The notes beneath the pieces were generated by a model. The model did not search any database. It saw only the letters and a list, made by a program, of their open reading frames with translations, and was not told where the DNA came from. 64,000 nt of DNA from Sandaracinaceae bacterium. Its GTDB lineage: Bacteria > Myxococcota_A > Polyangia > Polyangiales > Houyiibacteriaceae. Positions 1 to 7,619 of this stretch are shown piece after piece. The translations under genes were made by a program, and so were the position numbers. Every line of letters begins with the position of its first letter. Position 1 is the first letter of the stretch. The stretch is taken from NCBI GenBank assembly GCA_020633055.1, contig JACKEJ010000006.1, positions 620,001 through 684,000 of the forward strand, read 5' to 3'.

Positions 1-1
1 C

Positions 2-895
2 ATGGGGGTCCTCAACCTCACGTTCAGCGGGGGTGAGCCGCTCGCGCACAAAGACTTCTTCGCCATCGCGGGGCGCGCGCGCGAGCTGGGCTTCGTCACG
101 CGCATCAAGTCCAACGGCCACGCGCTGCGCGGCACCGTCGCACGACGGCTACGCGAAGAGGTGGACCCCTACATCGTGGAGGTCAGCCTGCACGGCGCCT
201 CGGCCGAGGTGCACGACCGGCAGACGCGGGTACCGGGCAGCTTCGACAGGCTGCTGGCCAACCTGGCCGAGCTGCGGGGTCTCGGCATCCGGTTGAAGGT
301 GAACAGCACGCTCACCCGCTACAACGAGCACGAGCTTCCGGACATGTTCCGCATCTGCGACGAGCTGGGCGCGCAGCTGCAGGTGGACCCCGAGGTGAAG
401 CCCCGCGACGACGGCGACCGCACCCCGGTGGACCTGACGGCCAGCGACGCGGGTCGGCAGCGCCTGAAGGACCTCCAGCTGAGGCGTTCGGTCAAGGAGG
501 ACCCCACGGAAGAAGCCGCGCGCCAGGCGCTGCGGGCCGCGGCCGAGACCCGGCGGGAGTCGGTAAAGGCGTCGGACAAGCACTGCGCGGCCGGCTCGGC
601 CCACGTCGCGATCGACCCGATGGGCGGCATCCTGCCGTGTGTGCAGTGGCGCGTGACGGTGGGCAACGTCCGTGACGGAATCGAGCGTGTCTTCGGTCGC
701 AGCGGGGCCCTCGACGGGGTGCGCGAGACCACCCGCGCCGTCAAGCGCATGGTTGACGAGCACGGAGCCGCAGGGCAATTGATGAACTTCTGCCCGGGCG
801 CGGCGCACACCTACTCTGGTGACCCGCTCGCGTTGTACGCTCCCGCCACCGAACGCCTGGCGGTAGCCAAGCGCTACTTCCTTCCTGTACTATGA
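2..895 (+). CDS. Radical SAM/SPASM maturase, 5'-truncated by window edge
   Basis: This is the C-terminal part of a radical SAM enzyme. The visible reading frame opens in the middle of the TIM-like barrel: the FSGGEPL motif at residues 8-14 is the SAM-contacting GGE strand that follows the CxxxCxxC loop, so the cluster-binding N-terminus lies left of the window and the Met at position 2 is internal. The C-terminal third has spaced cysteines C195, C213 and C264 (KHCAAG, ILPC, FCPG), as in SPASM/twitch domains that hold auxiliary Fe-S clusters in peptide-modifying enzymes. Its stop is followed at once by a small two-cysteine peptide gene, which suggests RiPP maturation as the role. The reaction (thioether, C-C or other crosslink) cannot be read from the sequence. 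Confidence 0.85.
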   Translation: MGVLNLTFSGGEPLAHKDFFAIAGRARELGFVTRIKSNGHALRGTVARRLREEVDPYIVEVSLHGASAEVHDRQTRVPGSFDRLLANLAELRGLGIRLKVNSTLTRYNEHELPDMFRICDELGAQLQVDPEVKPRDDGDRTPVDLTASDAGRQRLKDLQLRRSVKEDPTEEAARQALRAAAETRRESVKASDKHCAAGSAHVAIDPMGGILPCVQWRVTVGNVRDGIERVFGRSGALDGVRETTRAVKRMVDEHGAAGQLMNFCPGAAHTYSGDPLALYAPATERLAVAKRYFLPVL

Positions 896-903
896 GGGCG
901 ACC

Positions 904-1077
904 ATGACCAACACGACCGACCACCGCGCCGACACCGACCGCACCGAGCGCGAGCCCTACGAGTCCCCGTCCATCCTGTACCGCGAGCCCCTCGAGGCCG
1001 TGGCGGCGGTGTGCGCACCGGTGAACCCCGCGAAGGCCGACCCAGGGGCGTGCCCGCTCGGACCCATCTCGTCCTGA
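904..1077 (+). CDS. Putative RiPP precursor peptide, 57 aa
   Basis: A small peptide gene directly after the radical SAM/SPASM gene. The ATG at 904 is preferred because GAGGG lies five bases upstream. An ATG at 892 overlaps the upstream stop as ATGA and would add four residues. The first 18 residues are very polar (T, D, R, E) and look like a leader. Then comes a YxSPxIxxxxxLE stretch (residues 19-31), resembling recognition segments of radical-SAM-modified precursors, and a tail with only two cysteines, C37 and C50, plus several Pro, Gly and Ala. Precursor identity is an inference from size, position and composition; no named family was recognised. The peptide could instead be a spurious small frame, but its shape and ribosome binding site argue against that. 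Confidence 0.6.
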   Translation: MTNTTDHRADTDRTEREPYESPSILYREPLEAVAAVCAPVNPAKADPGACPLGPISS

Positions 1078-1185
1078 GCGCTCGCGGGGGCTCCTCGCGG
1101 CCTTTCGCGCTCGCCAGCTGACGTTCGTGTTTCCAGTTCCGTTTTCCTTGCCCCGCTCCTCTGCACCGGCCCTTGGGGGGGTCCG

Positions 1186-1551
1186 ATGAACGACCTAGCA
1201 GACATCATCGAACGCTTCTGGGCGCTGACGGACGAGCGCATCCCGGTCGGCCGCGCCGCCGTGGCACAGATGCGCGCGGGACACCCTGCCGACGTGTTCG
1301 CGCTCAAGGACGTGGTGCACGGCATCAAGGGGGAGGCGCAGCTGCTGCGCTTGCGCTCCTGCGCCACGCTGATGGAGGCCGCGGACAAGCTGGCCAATGT
1401 GCTCGTCGATGCCCCTCACACGCAGGAGGCCTGCGCAGCGCTCGAGGGGGCCTTCGCCAAGCTGGAGCGCATGGTCGCCGAGCGCACGGGGGTGAGCATC
1501 GATCGCGAGGTAGCGGAGCTCGAGCGCGTCACGGCTTCGCTGCGGCCGTGA
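1186..1551 (+). CDS. HPt (histidine phosphotransfer) protein
   Basis: A 121-residue all-helical protein whose centre reads VVHGIKGEA, the HPt signature, with H45 as the predicted phospho-accepting histidine. Glycine and lysine follow it as in CheA P1 and ArcB HPt domains. HPt proteins relay phosphate between a hybrid kinase and a response regulator. No kinase or catalytic domain is attached. The stop overlaps the start of the receiver-domain gene by one base (TGATG), so the two are probably translationally coupled and form one relay. The partner kinase is not in this window. Confidence 0.85.
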   Translation: MNDLADIIERFWALTDERIPVGRAAVAQMRAGHPADVFALKDVVHGIKGEAQLLRLRSCATLMEAADKLANVLVDAPHTQEACAALEGAFAKLERMVAERTGVSIDREVAELERVTASLRP

Positions 1552-1931
1552 TGGACCGGCCTCGACGCTGCGCGGTCGTCGACGACTCTCGCGTGGTGCT
1601 GGATCTGATGCGCGTGCTCCTCAGCCAGGGAGGCTGGGAGGTGGCCACGCACTCGGAGCTCGCGGGGCTCGAGCTGCAGCTGCGCGCCTGGGCCCCGGAC
1701 GTGGTGCTGCTCGACGTGGGCATGCCGGGCGCCTCCACCGAGACCCTGCGTCAGCGCGTCGTGCTCTTGAGGGTCTCGACGGGCGCGAAGATCGTCCTCC
1801 ACTCGGCCCGTGACCCCGAAGCTCTGGCCCAGCTGGCCGAACGCTCGGGGGCCGATGGCGCCCTCGTCAAGTCGGGCGACCACGCGGCGGTGCTGGCCGC
1901 GCTCGACCGCATCGTGCAGCCGCGCGCCTGA
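1551..1931 (+). CDS. Stand-alone response regulator receiver domain
   Basis: A 126-residue CheY-like receiver with no output domain. The acidic pair D11/D12 follows the first strand, D55 in VVLLDVGMPG is the phosphorylation site, a Ser (LHSARD) sits at the switch position, and K near VKSGD matches the conserved lysine. It starts on the last base of the HPt stop codon. Single-domain receivers act through protein contacts or as phosphate intermediates, so with the HPt gene it forms a minimal relay whose input and output lie elsewhere. The N-terminal start fits the receiver fold exactly. Confidence 0.88.
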   Translation: MDRPRRCAVVDDSRVVLDLMRVLLSQGGWEVATHSELAGLELQLRAWAPDVVLLDVGMPGASTETLRQRVVLLRVSTGAKIVLHSARDPEALAQLAERSGADGALVKSGDHAAVLAALDRIVQPRA

Positions 1932-1990
1932 AGGAGCACACCGCGCCATCCCTCCGAGCCAGCTGGGCCCGGATGCGGTATACGGGCCGG

Positions 1991-2719
1991 ATGTCGCATC
2001 AGAGACTCGATCAGCTGGCCTCCGCCCTGGCCGCCATGGGCGCCGATGGAGTGCGCCTCGACCTCGTGCAGCGCGCGCGTCTGTTCAAGCGCTCGTGGGT
2101 CGAGATGGCCAACGCCCTGGTGTTCGTGCGCGACCGCTCGTACTACCTGGATTGGGGCTACGAGGACTTTTACGCCTACTGCGCGGCCGAGCTGCAGATG
2201 CGGCGGCCCACCGTGGACAAGCTAACCGGCAGCTACGTGGCGCTCGCGCGGCACGCGCCCAACGTGCTGGAGCGCGACGGCGTGAGCGAGAAGATCCCCA
2301 CGTGTGACGCGGTGGACTACTTCGCCAAGGCGCTGCGCGGTGAGCCCGCGAACGACGGTACGCCCTACGTGGAGCCCAGCGACGACGTCATCGCCGAGCT
2401 GCGCGCGGCCGTGTTCGAGGAGGGCAAGCCCGTGCAGGCGCTGCGCCGCCAGTTCAACCCGCTGCTTCATCCGCGGACCGACGCCCGTGAGCGCAGCCAA
2501 GTGATCGACAAGGCCCACAGCGCCGTGCGCCGCCTGACCAAGACGCTGGGTCAGATCGAGGGGCTCGCCCCGTCGCGCATCGAGCAGGTGCAGGAGGCGC
2601 TGCTGGCGCTGCAGGGGGACCTCGACGCGCTCTTGGCGCAGGCCAAGCAGGAGCTCGCCGAGGAAGAGGGGCACGACGCGGACAGCGCGCACGAGCAGGC
2701 CTGGGAGCACGTGGGCTGA
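1991..2719 (+). CDS. Uncharacterised helical protein, possible DNA-binding
   Basis: A 242-residue protein with no family recognised with certainty. Residues 1-40 are helical, followed by an aromatic-rich segment (SYYLDWGYEDFYAYC) and then RRPTVDKLTGSY, which could be a helix-turn-helix-like element. The C-terminal 90 residues are strongly charged and probably coiled coil (ELAEEEGHDAD near the end). The ATG at 1991 is preferred over one 18 bases upstream because the extra residues look non-conserved. There is no signal peptide or membrane segment, so it is probably cytoplasmic. It stands alone, 59 bases after the receiver gene, and is followed by a palindromic repeat element. Confidence 0.65.
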   Translation: MSHQRLDQLASALAAMGADGVRLDLVQRARLFKRSWVEMANALVFVRDRSYYLDWGYEDFYAYCAAELQMRRPTVDKLTGSYVALARHAPNVLERDGVSEKIPTCDAVDYFAKALRGEPANDGTPYVEPSDDVIAELRAAVFEEGKPVQALRRQFNPLLHPRTDARERSQVIDKAHSAVRRLTKTLGQIEGLAPSRIEQVQEALLALQGDLDALLAQAKQELAEEEGHDADSAHEQAWEHVG

Positions 2720-2745
2720 GGGGCCCGGGCTTGGGGCAGAGATGG

Positions 2746-3057
2746 GGGGCACCAGGCTGAAGCCAGGTGCCCCGGAGCCACAGTGCTCACCGAAAGTCCG
2801 CGCCCCTGCGGGGGCGGACTACGTCGAGATCGGTTTCGGATGGGTGCAGCGGGCTCGACGTTGCCGAGTGCATGCCGGTGGCGGCCGCACCTCACGAGGG
2901 TCCTCAGGGCCAACGCCAACCGTGCTGATCGCGATGCGGGACGCACTACATCGCTGCGGTTTTCCCTCGCCCACGAGCCGGTAGTCCGCCCCCGCAGTGG
3001 GGCGGACTTGCAGGACACGCTGCTGCCTCGGGGCACCAGGCTTCAGCCTGGTGCCCC
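2746..3057 (+). repeat. REP/BIME-like palindromic element without transposase
   Basis: Four hairpins are arranged as a mirror-image pair. The outer hairpins are GGGGCACC...GGTGCCCC at 2746-2773 and a 13-base perfect stem at 3030-3057 (GGGGCACCAGGCT and its complement, two-base loop). The inner hairpins are AGTCCGC...GCGGACT at 2795-2820 and 2983-3008. The 160-base centre has no coding potential that I can support. The same outer/inner plan brackets decayed RAYT transposase genes at 25.9 and 38.7 kb, so this is probably a non-autonomous or internally deleted member. It fills the gap between 2719 and the next gene. Confidence 0.75.
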
Positions 3058-3174
3058 CCAACTACCACCCATGTCAACAGGCCCGAAGCGCCCCCGCGCC
3101 TTGCGAAATACTGAAACACGTTCTACCTACGTGCTGCTGTGGCGAGCGTCTCGCCGCGCGTCGATGGAGCACCG

Positions 3175-3660
3175 ATGAGCGAAGCCAAGACCGAGAAGCC
3201 GCGTGTCCCAGCCGTCGAGGGCTGGTTCACGATGTCCGACCCTCCGACGCTCACCGGCACGCGCTGCACGGCGTGCAAGACCGTCTTCTTCCCGCGTGAG
3301 ACAGTGGCCTGCCGCAACCCCGCGTGTCGCTCCACCAGCTTCGACGAGTACGCGCTGAGCCGGCGCGGCAAGCTGTGGTCCTACACCACGGCGCACTATC
3401 AGCCGCCCCCGCCCTACATCGCCCCCGACCCGTTCGTGCCGTACTCCATCGCCGTGGTGGAGCTCGAGGCCGAGCAGATGACGGTGCTGGGCCAGGTGCC
3501 GGCGTCGGTCCCGGCGGAGAGCCTGGTGGTGGGCATGGAGATGGAGCTCGTCGTCGAGAAGCTCTACGAGGACGAGCAGAACGAGTATGTGGTGTGGAAG
3601 TGGACGCCCGTCGCCGACGGTGCGGGCGCGACCCAGCAGGTGAGCGGAGGCGCGCAATGA
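3175..3660 (+). CDS. Zn-ribbon/OB-fold (DUF35) acyl-CoA-associated protein
   Basis: A 161-residue protein of the DUF35 type. It has an N-terminal rubredoxin-like zinc ribbon with C31, C34, C46 and C51 (C-x2-C-x11-C-x4-C), then an OB-fold half with the typical proline-rich stretch (YQPPPPYIAPDP) and GQVPASVP. DUF35 proteins are usually encoded next to thiolase or lipid-transfer genes and form complexes with them in steroid side-chain and acyl-CoA metabolism. That holds here: the stop overlaps the thiolase start (ATGA). The ATG at 3175 has GGAG upstream and is chosen over 3139. Confidence 0.88.
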   Translation: MSEAKTEKPRVPAVEGWFTMSDPPTLTGTRCTACKTVFFPRETVACRNPACRSTSFDEYALSRRGKLWSYTTAHYQPPPPYIAPDPFVPYSIAVVELEAEQMTVLGQVPASVPAESLVVGMEMELVVEKLYEDEQNEYVVWKWTPVADGAGATQQVSGGAQ

Positions 3661-4844
3661 GCGGCGATGTAGCGATCCTCGGGGTGGGCATGCACCCGTG
3701 GGGCAAGTGGGGGCGCAACTTCGCCGAGTACGGCGTGCACGCGGCCCAGGCAGCGCTCGACGACGCGGGCATCGACTGGCGCGACGTGCAGTTCGTGAGC
3801 GGCGGCGACACCATCCGCAACGGCTACCCGGGCTTCATCGCGGGCTCCACGTTCGCGCAGGCGCTCGGCTGGAGCGGCGCGCAGGTGGCCAGCTCCTACG
3901 GGGCGTGCGCGACGGGGGCGCAGGCGCTCAACATCGCGCGCGCGCAGATCCTCGCGGGCTTCTGCGACGTGGCGCTGGTGGTCGGGGCGGACGCGGCCCC
4001 CAAGGGCTTCTTCGCGCCCGTGGGCGGCGACCGCCCGGATGACCCGGACTGGCTGCGCTTCCGCCTGATGGGCGCCACCAACCCCACCTACTTCGCGTTC
4101 TGGGCGCGCCGCCGCATGGCCCTCTACGGGTCCACCTCGGCCGACTTCGCCCAGGTGAAGGTGAAGAACTCGCGCCACGGCCTGCACAACCCCAACGCGC
4201 GCTTCCGCAAGGAGGTCACCATCGAGGAGGTGCTCGCCAGCAAGGTGGTGGCCGACCCGCTGCGCCTGCTCGAGATCTGCGCCACCAGCGACGGCGGCGC
4301 GGCCATCGTGCTCACCAGCGAGGCCTACGCGCGCAAGCACGCCACCAAGTGGGTCTCGGTCGCGGGCGTCTCCACGGTGACGCCGGTGTTCCCCAGCACG
4401 GTCATCGAGATGCCCAACATGTCGACGGACTCGGGCGCCACCGTGCCCCTTCCGCCCGTGGGGTTCCGTGACTCCATCGCGAAGGCGGCCTACGAGCAGG
4501 CCGGCATCGGCCCCGAGGACGTCAACGTGGCCGAGGTCTACGACCTGGCCTCCGCGCTCGAGCTGGACTGGTACGAGAACATCGGGCTGTGCGCCCCGGG
4601 AGAGGCCGAGAAGCTGCTGCGCGACGGCGACACCACCATCGGTGGTCGCGTGCCCGTCAACCCGAGCGGCGGGCTCAGCTGCTTCGGGGAGGCGGTCCCT
4701 GCCCAGGCCATCGCGCAGGTGTGCGAACTCACCTGGCAGATCCGCGGACAGGCCGAGGGCCGTCAGGTGGAGGGCGCCAAGGTGGGCGTCACCGCGAACC
4801 AAGGGCTCTTCGGCCACGGCTCGTCCGTGGTCGTGAAGGGCTAG
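3657..4844 (+). CDS. Thiolase-family (SCP2/lipid-transfer type) protein
   Basis: A 395-residue thiolase-superfamily protein. The nucleophile region reads SYGACATG with C84. The C-terminal half has NPSGGLSCFGE and NQGLFGHGSS, which match the thiolase active-site loops, and YDLASALEL sits where other members have the HD/FA motif. It resembles the SCP-x or lipid-transfer branch rather than classical biosynthetic acetyl-CoA acetyltransferase. With the upstream DUF35 partner it should act on a CoA thioester, either as a retro-aldolase or a thiolytic enzyme; the substrate is unknown. Translation is coupled to the upstream gene by a four-base overlap. Confidence 0.88.
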   Translation: MSGDVAILGVGMHPWGKWGRNFAEYGVHAAQAALDDAGIDWRDVQFVSGGDTIRNGYPGFIAGSTFAQALGWSGAQVASSYGACATGAQALNIARAQILAGFCDVALVVGADAAPKGFFAPVGGDRPDDPDWLRFRLMGATNPTYFAFWARRRMALYGSTSADFAQVKVKNSRHGLHNPNARFRKEVTIEEVLASKVVADPLRLLEICATSDGGAAIVLTSEAYARKHATKWVSVAGVSTVTPVFPSTVIEMPNMSTDSGATVPLPPVGFRDSIAKAAYEQAGIGPEDVNVAEVYDLASALELDWYENIGLCAPGEAEKLLRDGDTTIGGRVPVNPSGGLSCFGEAVPAQAIAQVCELTWQIRGQAEGRQVEGAKVGVTANQGLFGHGSSVVVKG

Positions 4845-4862
4845 CTGCCCCCGATTTTGGGC

Positions 4863-4942
4863 CGGGTGGCCCCGGGAGATCACTCTCCCAGGGCTCCCAC
4901 AGATCCGGACGTGCAGGACTACTGCATCCGGCTCTTCAGCGG
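4863..4942 (-). other. Short group II intron-like RNA fragment
   Basis: Read on the minus strand, this stretch runs from GAAGAGCCGGATGCAG through CTGCACGTCCGGATCT to a GGGAG...CTCCC hairpin. A stem-loop beginning GAGCCGGATG and closing with CACGTCCGG resembles the conserved stem next to the reverse-transcriptase reading frame in many bacterial group II introns. No reverse transcriptase or domain V is adjacent, so this would be a scrap left after degradation. Recognition rests on recall of the motif and needs a covariance-model check. Confidence 0.4.
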
Positions 4943-5056
4943 TGTGGATTTGCTGGGCGACCAAGCGCGGAGTGCACGATGCGGGGCGGTGGCAGGGGAT
5001 GGTGCTTCAGTAGCGCCGCAAAGCGCTCCCAGGTCATCACCCTTCTGCCGCCCGCG

Positions 5057-5330
5057 ACCTGATCCGCGTCCTCCCCTCCTGGCCCGAGGACCGCTACCTC
5101 GAGCTCTCGCCCCTCTTCTGGGCTCAGACTCGCGCTCGCCTCGACTCCGACGAGCTCGTGGCGGAGATCGGCTGGCTCACCGTGCCCGACCCCATTCCGC
5201 TGCGCCGCCCGGGCGAAGAATCGCCCGCGGAGGACCGCGCCTGAGCGCGTCGAGCTGGTCGGCGGAAGCATCAGCCCACTGTGAGCCGGTCCTCCATGCC
5301 CGACGAGAGCCGGTTCATGCAGCGCCTACG
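5057..5330 (+). mobile_element. IS66 right-end remnant
   Basis: Almost colinear with 12097-12370 of the intact IS66 downstream, in the same orientation. It encodes the last 62 or so residues of TnpC (DLIRVLPSWPEDRY to EESPAEDRA, stop at 5242-5244), then the same noncoding tail and a degenerate right terminal repeat at about 5299-5329. Homology stops abruptly at 5057, so the rest of the element has been lost. It is diverged from the intact copy by scattered substitutions, hence an older insertion. Confidence 0.9.
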
Positions 5331-5580
5331 TTCGTCCGACGACGTGTTCCGGGTCGGCCACTCCGTGCTCGTGCTGGGAAGCACCATCGCCGTCTCGGAG
5401 ACCACGGCAGCCGGACGGCCCGCTCGGGTGGACTTCCGCGGTGCGGGGGCGCTCGATGGAGACGACTATCTCTTCGTGCTTTGGTCCGACGGCGACGTGC
5501 GTCGATTTCCGCTGCCACACGTGGGCTCAGAGACCGTCTTGCCGGCCACCGACATGAGGGAGTTCGCGTTCGGTTGGTAG
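5296..5580 (+). CDS. Small hypothetical protein straddling the IS66 remnant end
   Basis: A 94-residue frame whose first ten or so codons lie in the IS66 right end, and whose remainder (from DDVFRVGH onwards) lies in resident DNA. The C-terminal part is beta-rich with DGDDYLFVLWSDGDVRRF and no recognised domain. The original start was probably replaced by the IS end, so this may be a truncated gene. No ribosome binding site stands out. It lies 90 bases before the first B12-radical SAM gene. Confidence 0.35.
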   Translation: MPDESRFMQRLRSSDDVFRVGHSVLVLGSTIAVSETTAAGRPARVDFRGAGALDGDDYLFVLWSDGDVRRFPLPHVGSETVLPATDMREFAFGW

Positions 5581-5670
5581 CGACGAACGTGACGCACACG
5601 CGTTGGCGTCGCTCGCTGGCCGGAATTGCGTGCACTTTCGCATCCCAATGACGTGCGGTATCGTTCTTGA

Positions 5671-7434
5671 ATGGCGCACGCCGCGAAGCGAGTTGCACTC
5701 TTGTCCATGAGCCCTTGGTCGACCGGATCCATGGCGGCAGCATTCAACTTGGCGTGTCGGCGACTCCAGGCCGCCATTCTCTCCGATCCACGGCTGTCCA
5801 CCACCGAGGTGCGCGTCTTCGAGAGGGGGATATCTCCCTTGAGTGAATGGACGGCCGCGCTAGAGGAGTTCGAGCCTGACATCTTGGCCGCTTCGGCCTA
5901 TCTCTGGTCGCTCCCAACGTTCACGGTGTTGGCTCGTGAGGTCAAACGACGTTGGCCTCACTGCATCACGATCGTGGGCGGTCCGTCTGCACGTCCACCG
6001 ATGCTCGATCTTGCACCGTTTCGCGACGCGGCGAGGTCCATCGACGTCCTTGCTCTCGGCGAAGGGGAACACGTGATCTGCGAGATGGCAGCCCGCTATG
6101 GGGAGGGCGTTCGGAGCTTCGAGAACATCCCCGGACTCGCGTTGCACAGCCCTCTCGGCTGGCGGAAGACGCCTGCACAGACCATGTCTCTCTCCATCGA
6201 CAAGCTGCCCTCGCCCTACCGGATGGGCCTCGTTCCGCCGAATGCAATGGCCTACCTGGAGACGTACAGAGGCTGCCCCATGTCATGCAGCTTCTGCCAA
6301 TGGGGCGACCTCGACCCCGCGGGCGGGGTGTTGTCCACGGACGCCATCGTGGCCGAGTTCGAGGCTCTCGAGACCCTTTGCCCCTTTGGAGTCGCTCTCA
6401 CTGACGCCGCGCTCAATCTCAACTCGCGTGCGTTCCGCAACCTGCACGAGGCCGCGAGGCGCACCGGCTTTCTGAAGAATCGCTACTTCGATGCCGAGAT
6501 GTACCCGACGCTCGTGAAGCCCGAGCACATCGAGTTTCTCAGCGAGTGCGACGCCAACGTCGGCGTGGGGCTACAGACGGCCAACGAGGCCGTGCTCACT
6601 CGAATTGACCGGAAGTTCAAGCGTCAGCACTTCGCGAAGGTGATCACTGACCTGGCCAACGTGTCCAAGGTGGTCACAGTCGAGGTCATCGTCGGATTGC
6701 CCGGTGACTCCATCCAGGGTTTCCGCGAAACTCTGCACTTGTTGCGTGACCTCCCGTGCGCGGTGCGCGTCTATCACTGCTTGGTGTTGCCGGACGCCTT
6801 CATGAAGCAGCAGGGAGCGTTAGACGGCTTGGACTTTGACCCAATTACCCTGGAGCTGCGGTCGGGGCCAGGGTGGTCACCCCGTGACCTCGCAGAGATT
6901 GGGGAGTGGTTGAGCGACTTGTCGGCCTTTGATGAAGATTGCACTCCGCCCGAAGCCCGCGTCAAATCGGACCGCATCGAGGACTACGTCGAGGGGCGCG
7001 TCGATCCCAAGTGGTGGGGCCTTAGTGAGGGAACCGTATCCAAGAGGCGGGAGCGCCCACCAACCCCTCATGTCAACGAGGGGGTCATGGCAAAGGCGCA
7101 AGCGCTGCACTCAGCTCAACACGCCGTGCATCGCGCCACCAAAGGATACTGTAGGCTGGAGTCGCTGCGCATTCTGCCCGACAAGGTGAATCCTCGTCTA
7201 GACGTCGAGGGGCGAAACTACGAGTTCAGCGTCCGTCGTGCCGCCGAGGGCATCCCGGCGTTCCGGATTGCATCGGGCTTGGCGTTCGTGCATCACAGCG
7301 CCAGCGAGACGACCCTCCCTCCTCGTGACGAGCTCCTGATCTGCCGTGCGATCGACGCAATGAGCCAGCATGTGCTCGAAGTCTTGGCGGACCCGGCCGT
7401 GGCCGAACCCTCAGCGGAGCTGGCGGGCAGCTAG
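5671..7434 (+). CDS. B12-binding radical SAM protein, paralogue 1
   Basis: A 587-residue enzyme with a cobalamin-binding-like N-terminal domain (about residues 8-140; AYLWSLPTF, VVGG-type strand IVGGPSARP, LALGEGE). A radical SAM barrel follows, whose cluster motif is C202-P-M-S-C206-S-F-C209 followed by QWG. The Cys-x3-Cys-x2-Cys spacing and the trailing WG are typical of B12-dependent radical SAM enzymes, many of which methylate unactivated carbons. Residues 410-587 form a C-terminal extension I do not recognise. It is the first of two tandem paralogues. The substrate is unknown: no peptide or pathway gene lies next to it. GC content looks lower than in flanking genes. Confidence 0.88.
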   Translation: MAHAAKRVALLSMSPWSTGSMAAAFNLACRRLQAAILSDPRLSTTEVRVFERGISPLSEWTAALEEFEPDILAASAYLWSLPTFTVLAREVKRRWPHCITIVGGPSARPPMLDLAPFRDAARSIDVLALGEGEHVICEMAARYGEGVRSFENIPGLALHSPLGWRKTPAQTMSLSIDKLPSPYRMGLVPPNAMAYLETYRGCPMSCSFCQWGDLDPAGGVLSTDAIVAEFEALETLCPFGVALTDAALNLNSRAFRNLHEAARRTGFLKNRYFDAEMYPTLVKPEHIEFLSECDANVGVGLQTANEAVLTRIDRKFKRQHFAKVITDLANVSKVVTVEVIVGLPGDSIQGFRETLHLLRDLPCAVRVYHCLVLPDAFMKQQGALDGLDFDPITLELRSGPGWSPRDLAEIGEWLSDLSAFDEDCTPPEARVKSDRIEDYVEGRVDPKWWGLSEGTVSKRRERPPTPHVNEGVMAKAQALHSAQHAVHRATKGYCRLESLRILPDKVNPRLDVEGRNYEFSVRRAAEGIPAFRIASGLAFVHHSASETTLPPRDELLICRAIDAMSQHVLEVLADPAVAEPSAELAGS

Positions 7435-7619
7435 TCTAGTTCACTCCCCGTGATAGAAGCGAAGGTCAGCAGCGACGATTCCTCCGCGCCACCGAAGCGT
7501 ACGTGTTCGGCCATGGTGCCGAGGACATGGCGTCGTCACGCGTGGATGAGCTAGGCTACTCACATGTCGAGTCCTGGCTCGCGCGTTGTGTCACTCTTCG
7601 GTCCGTTCTCTGGTCGCTC

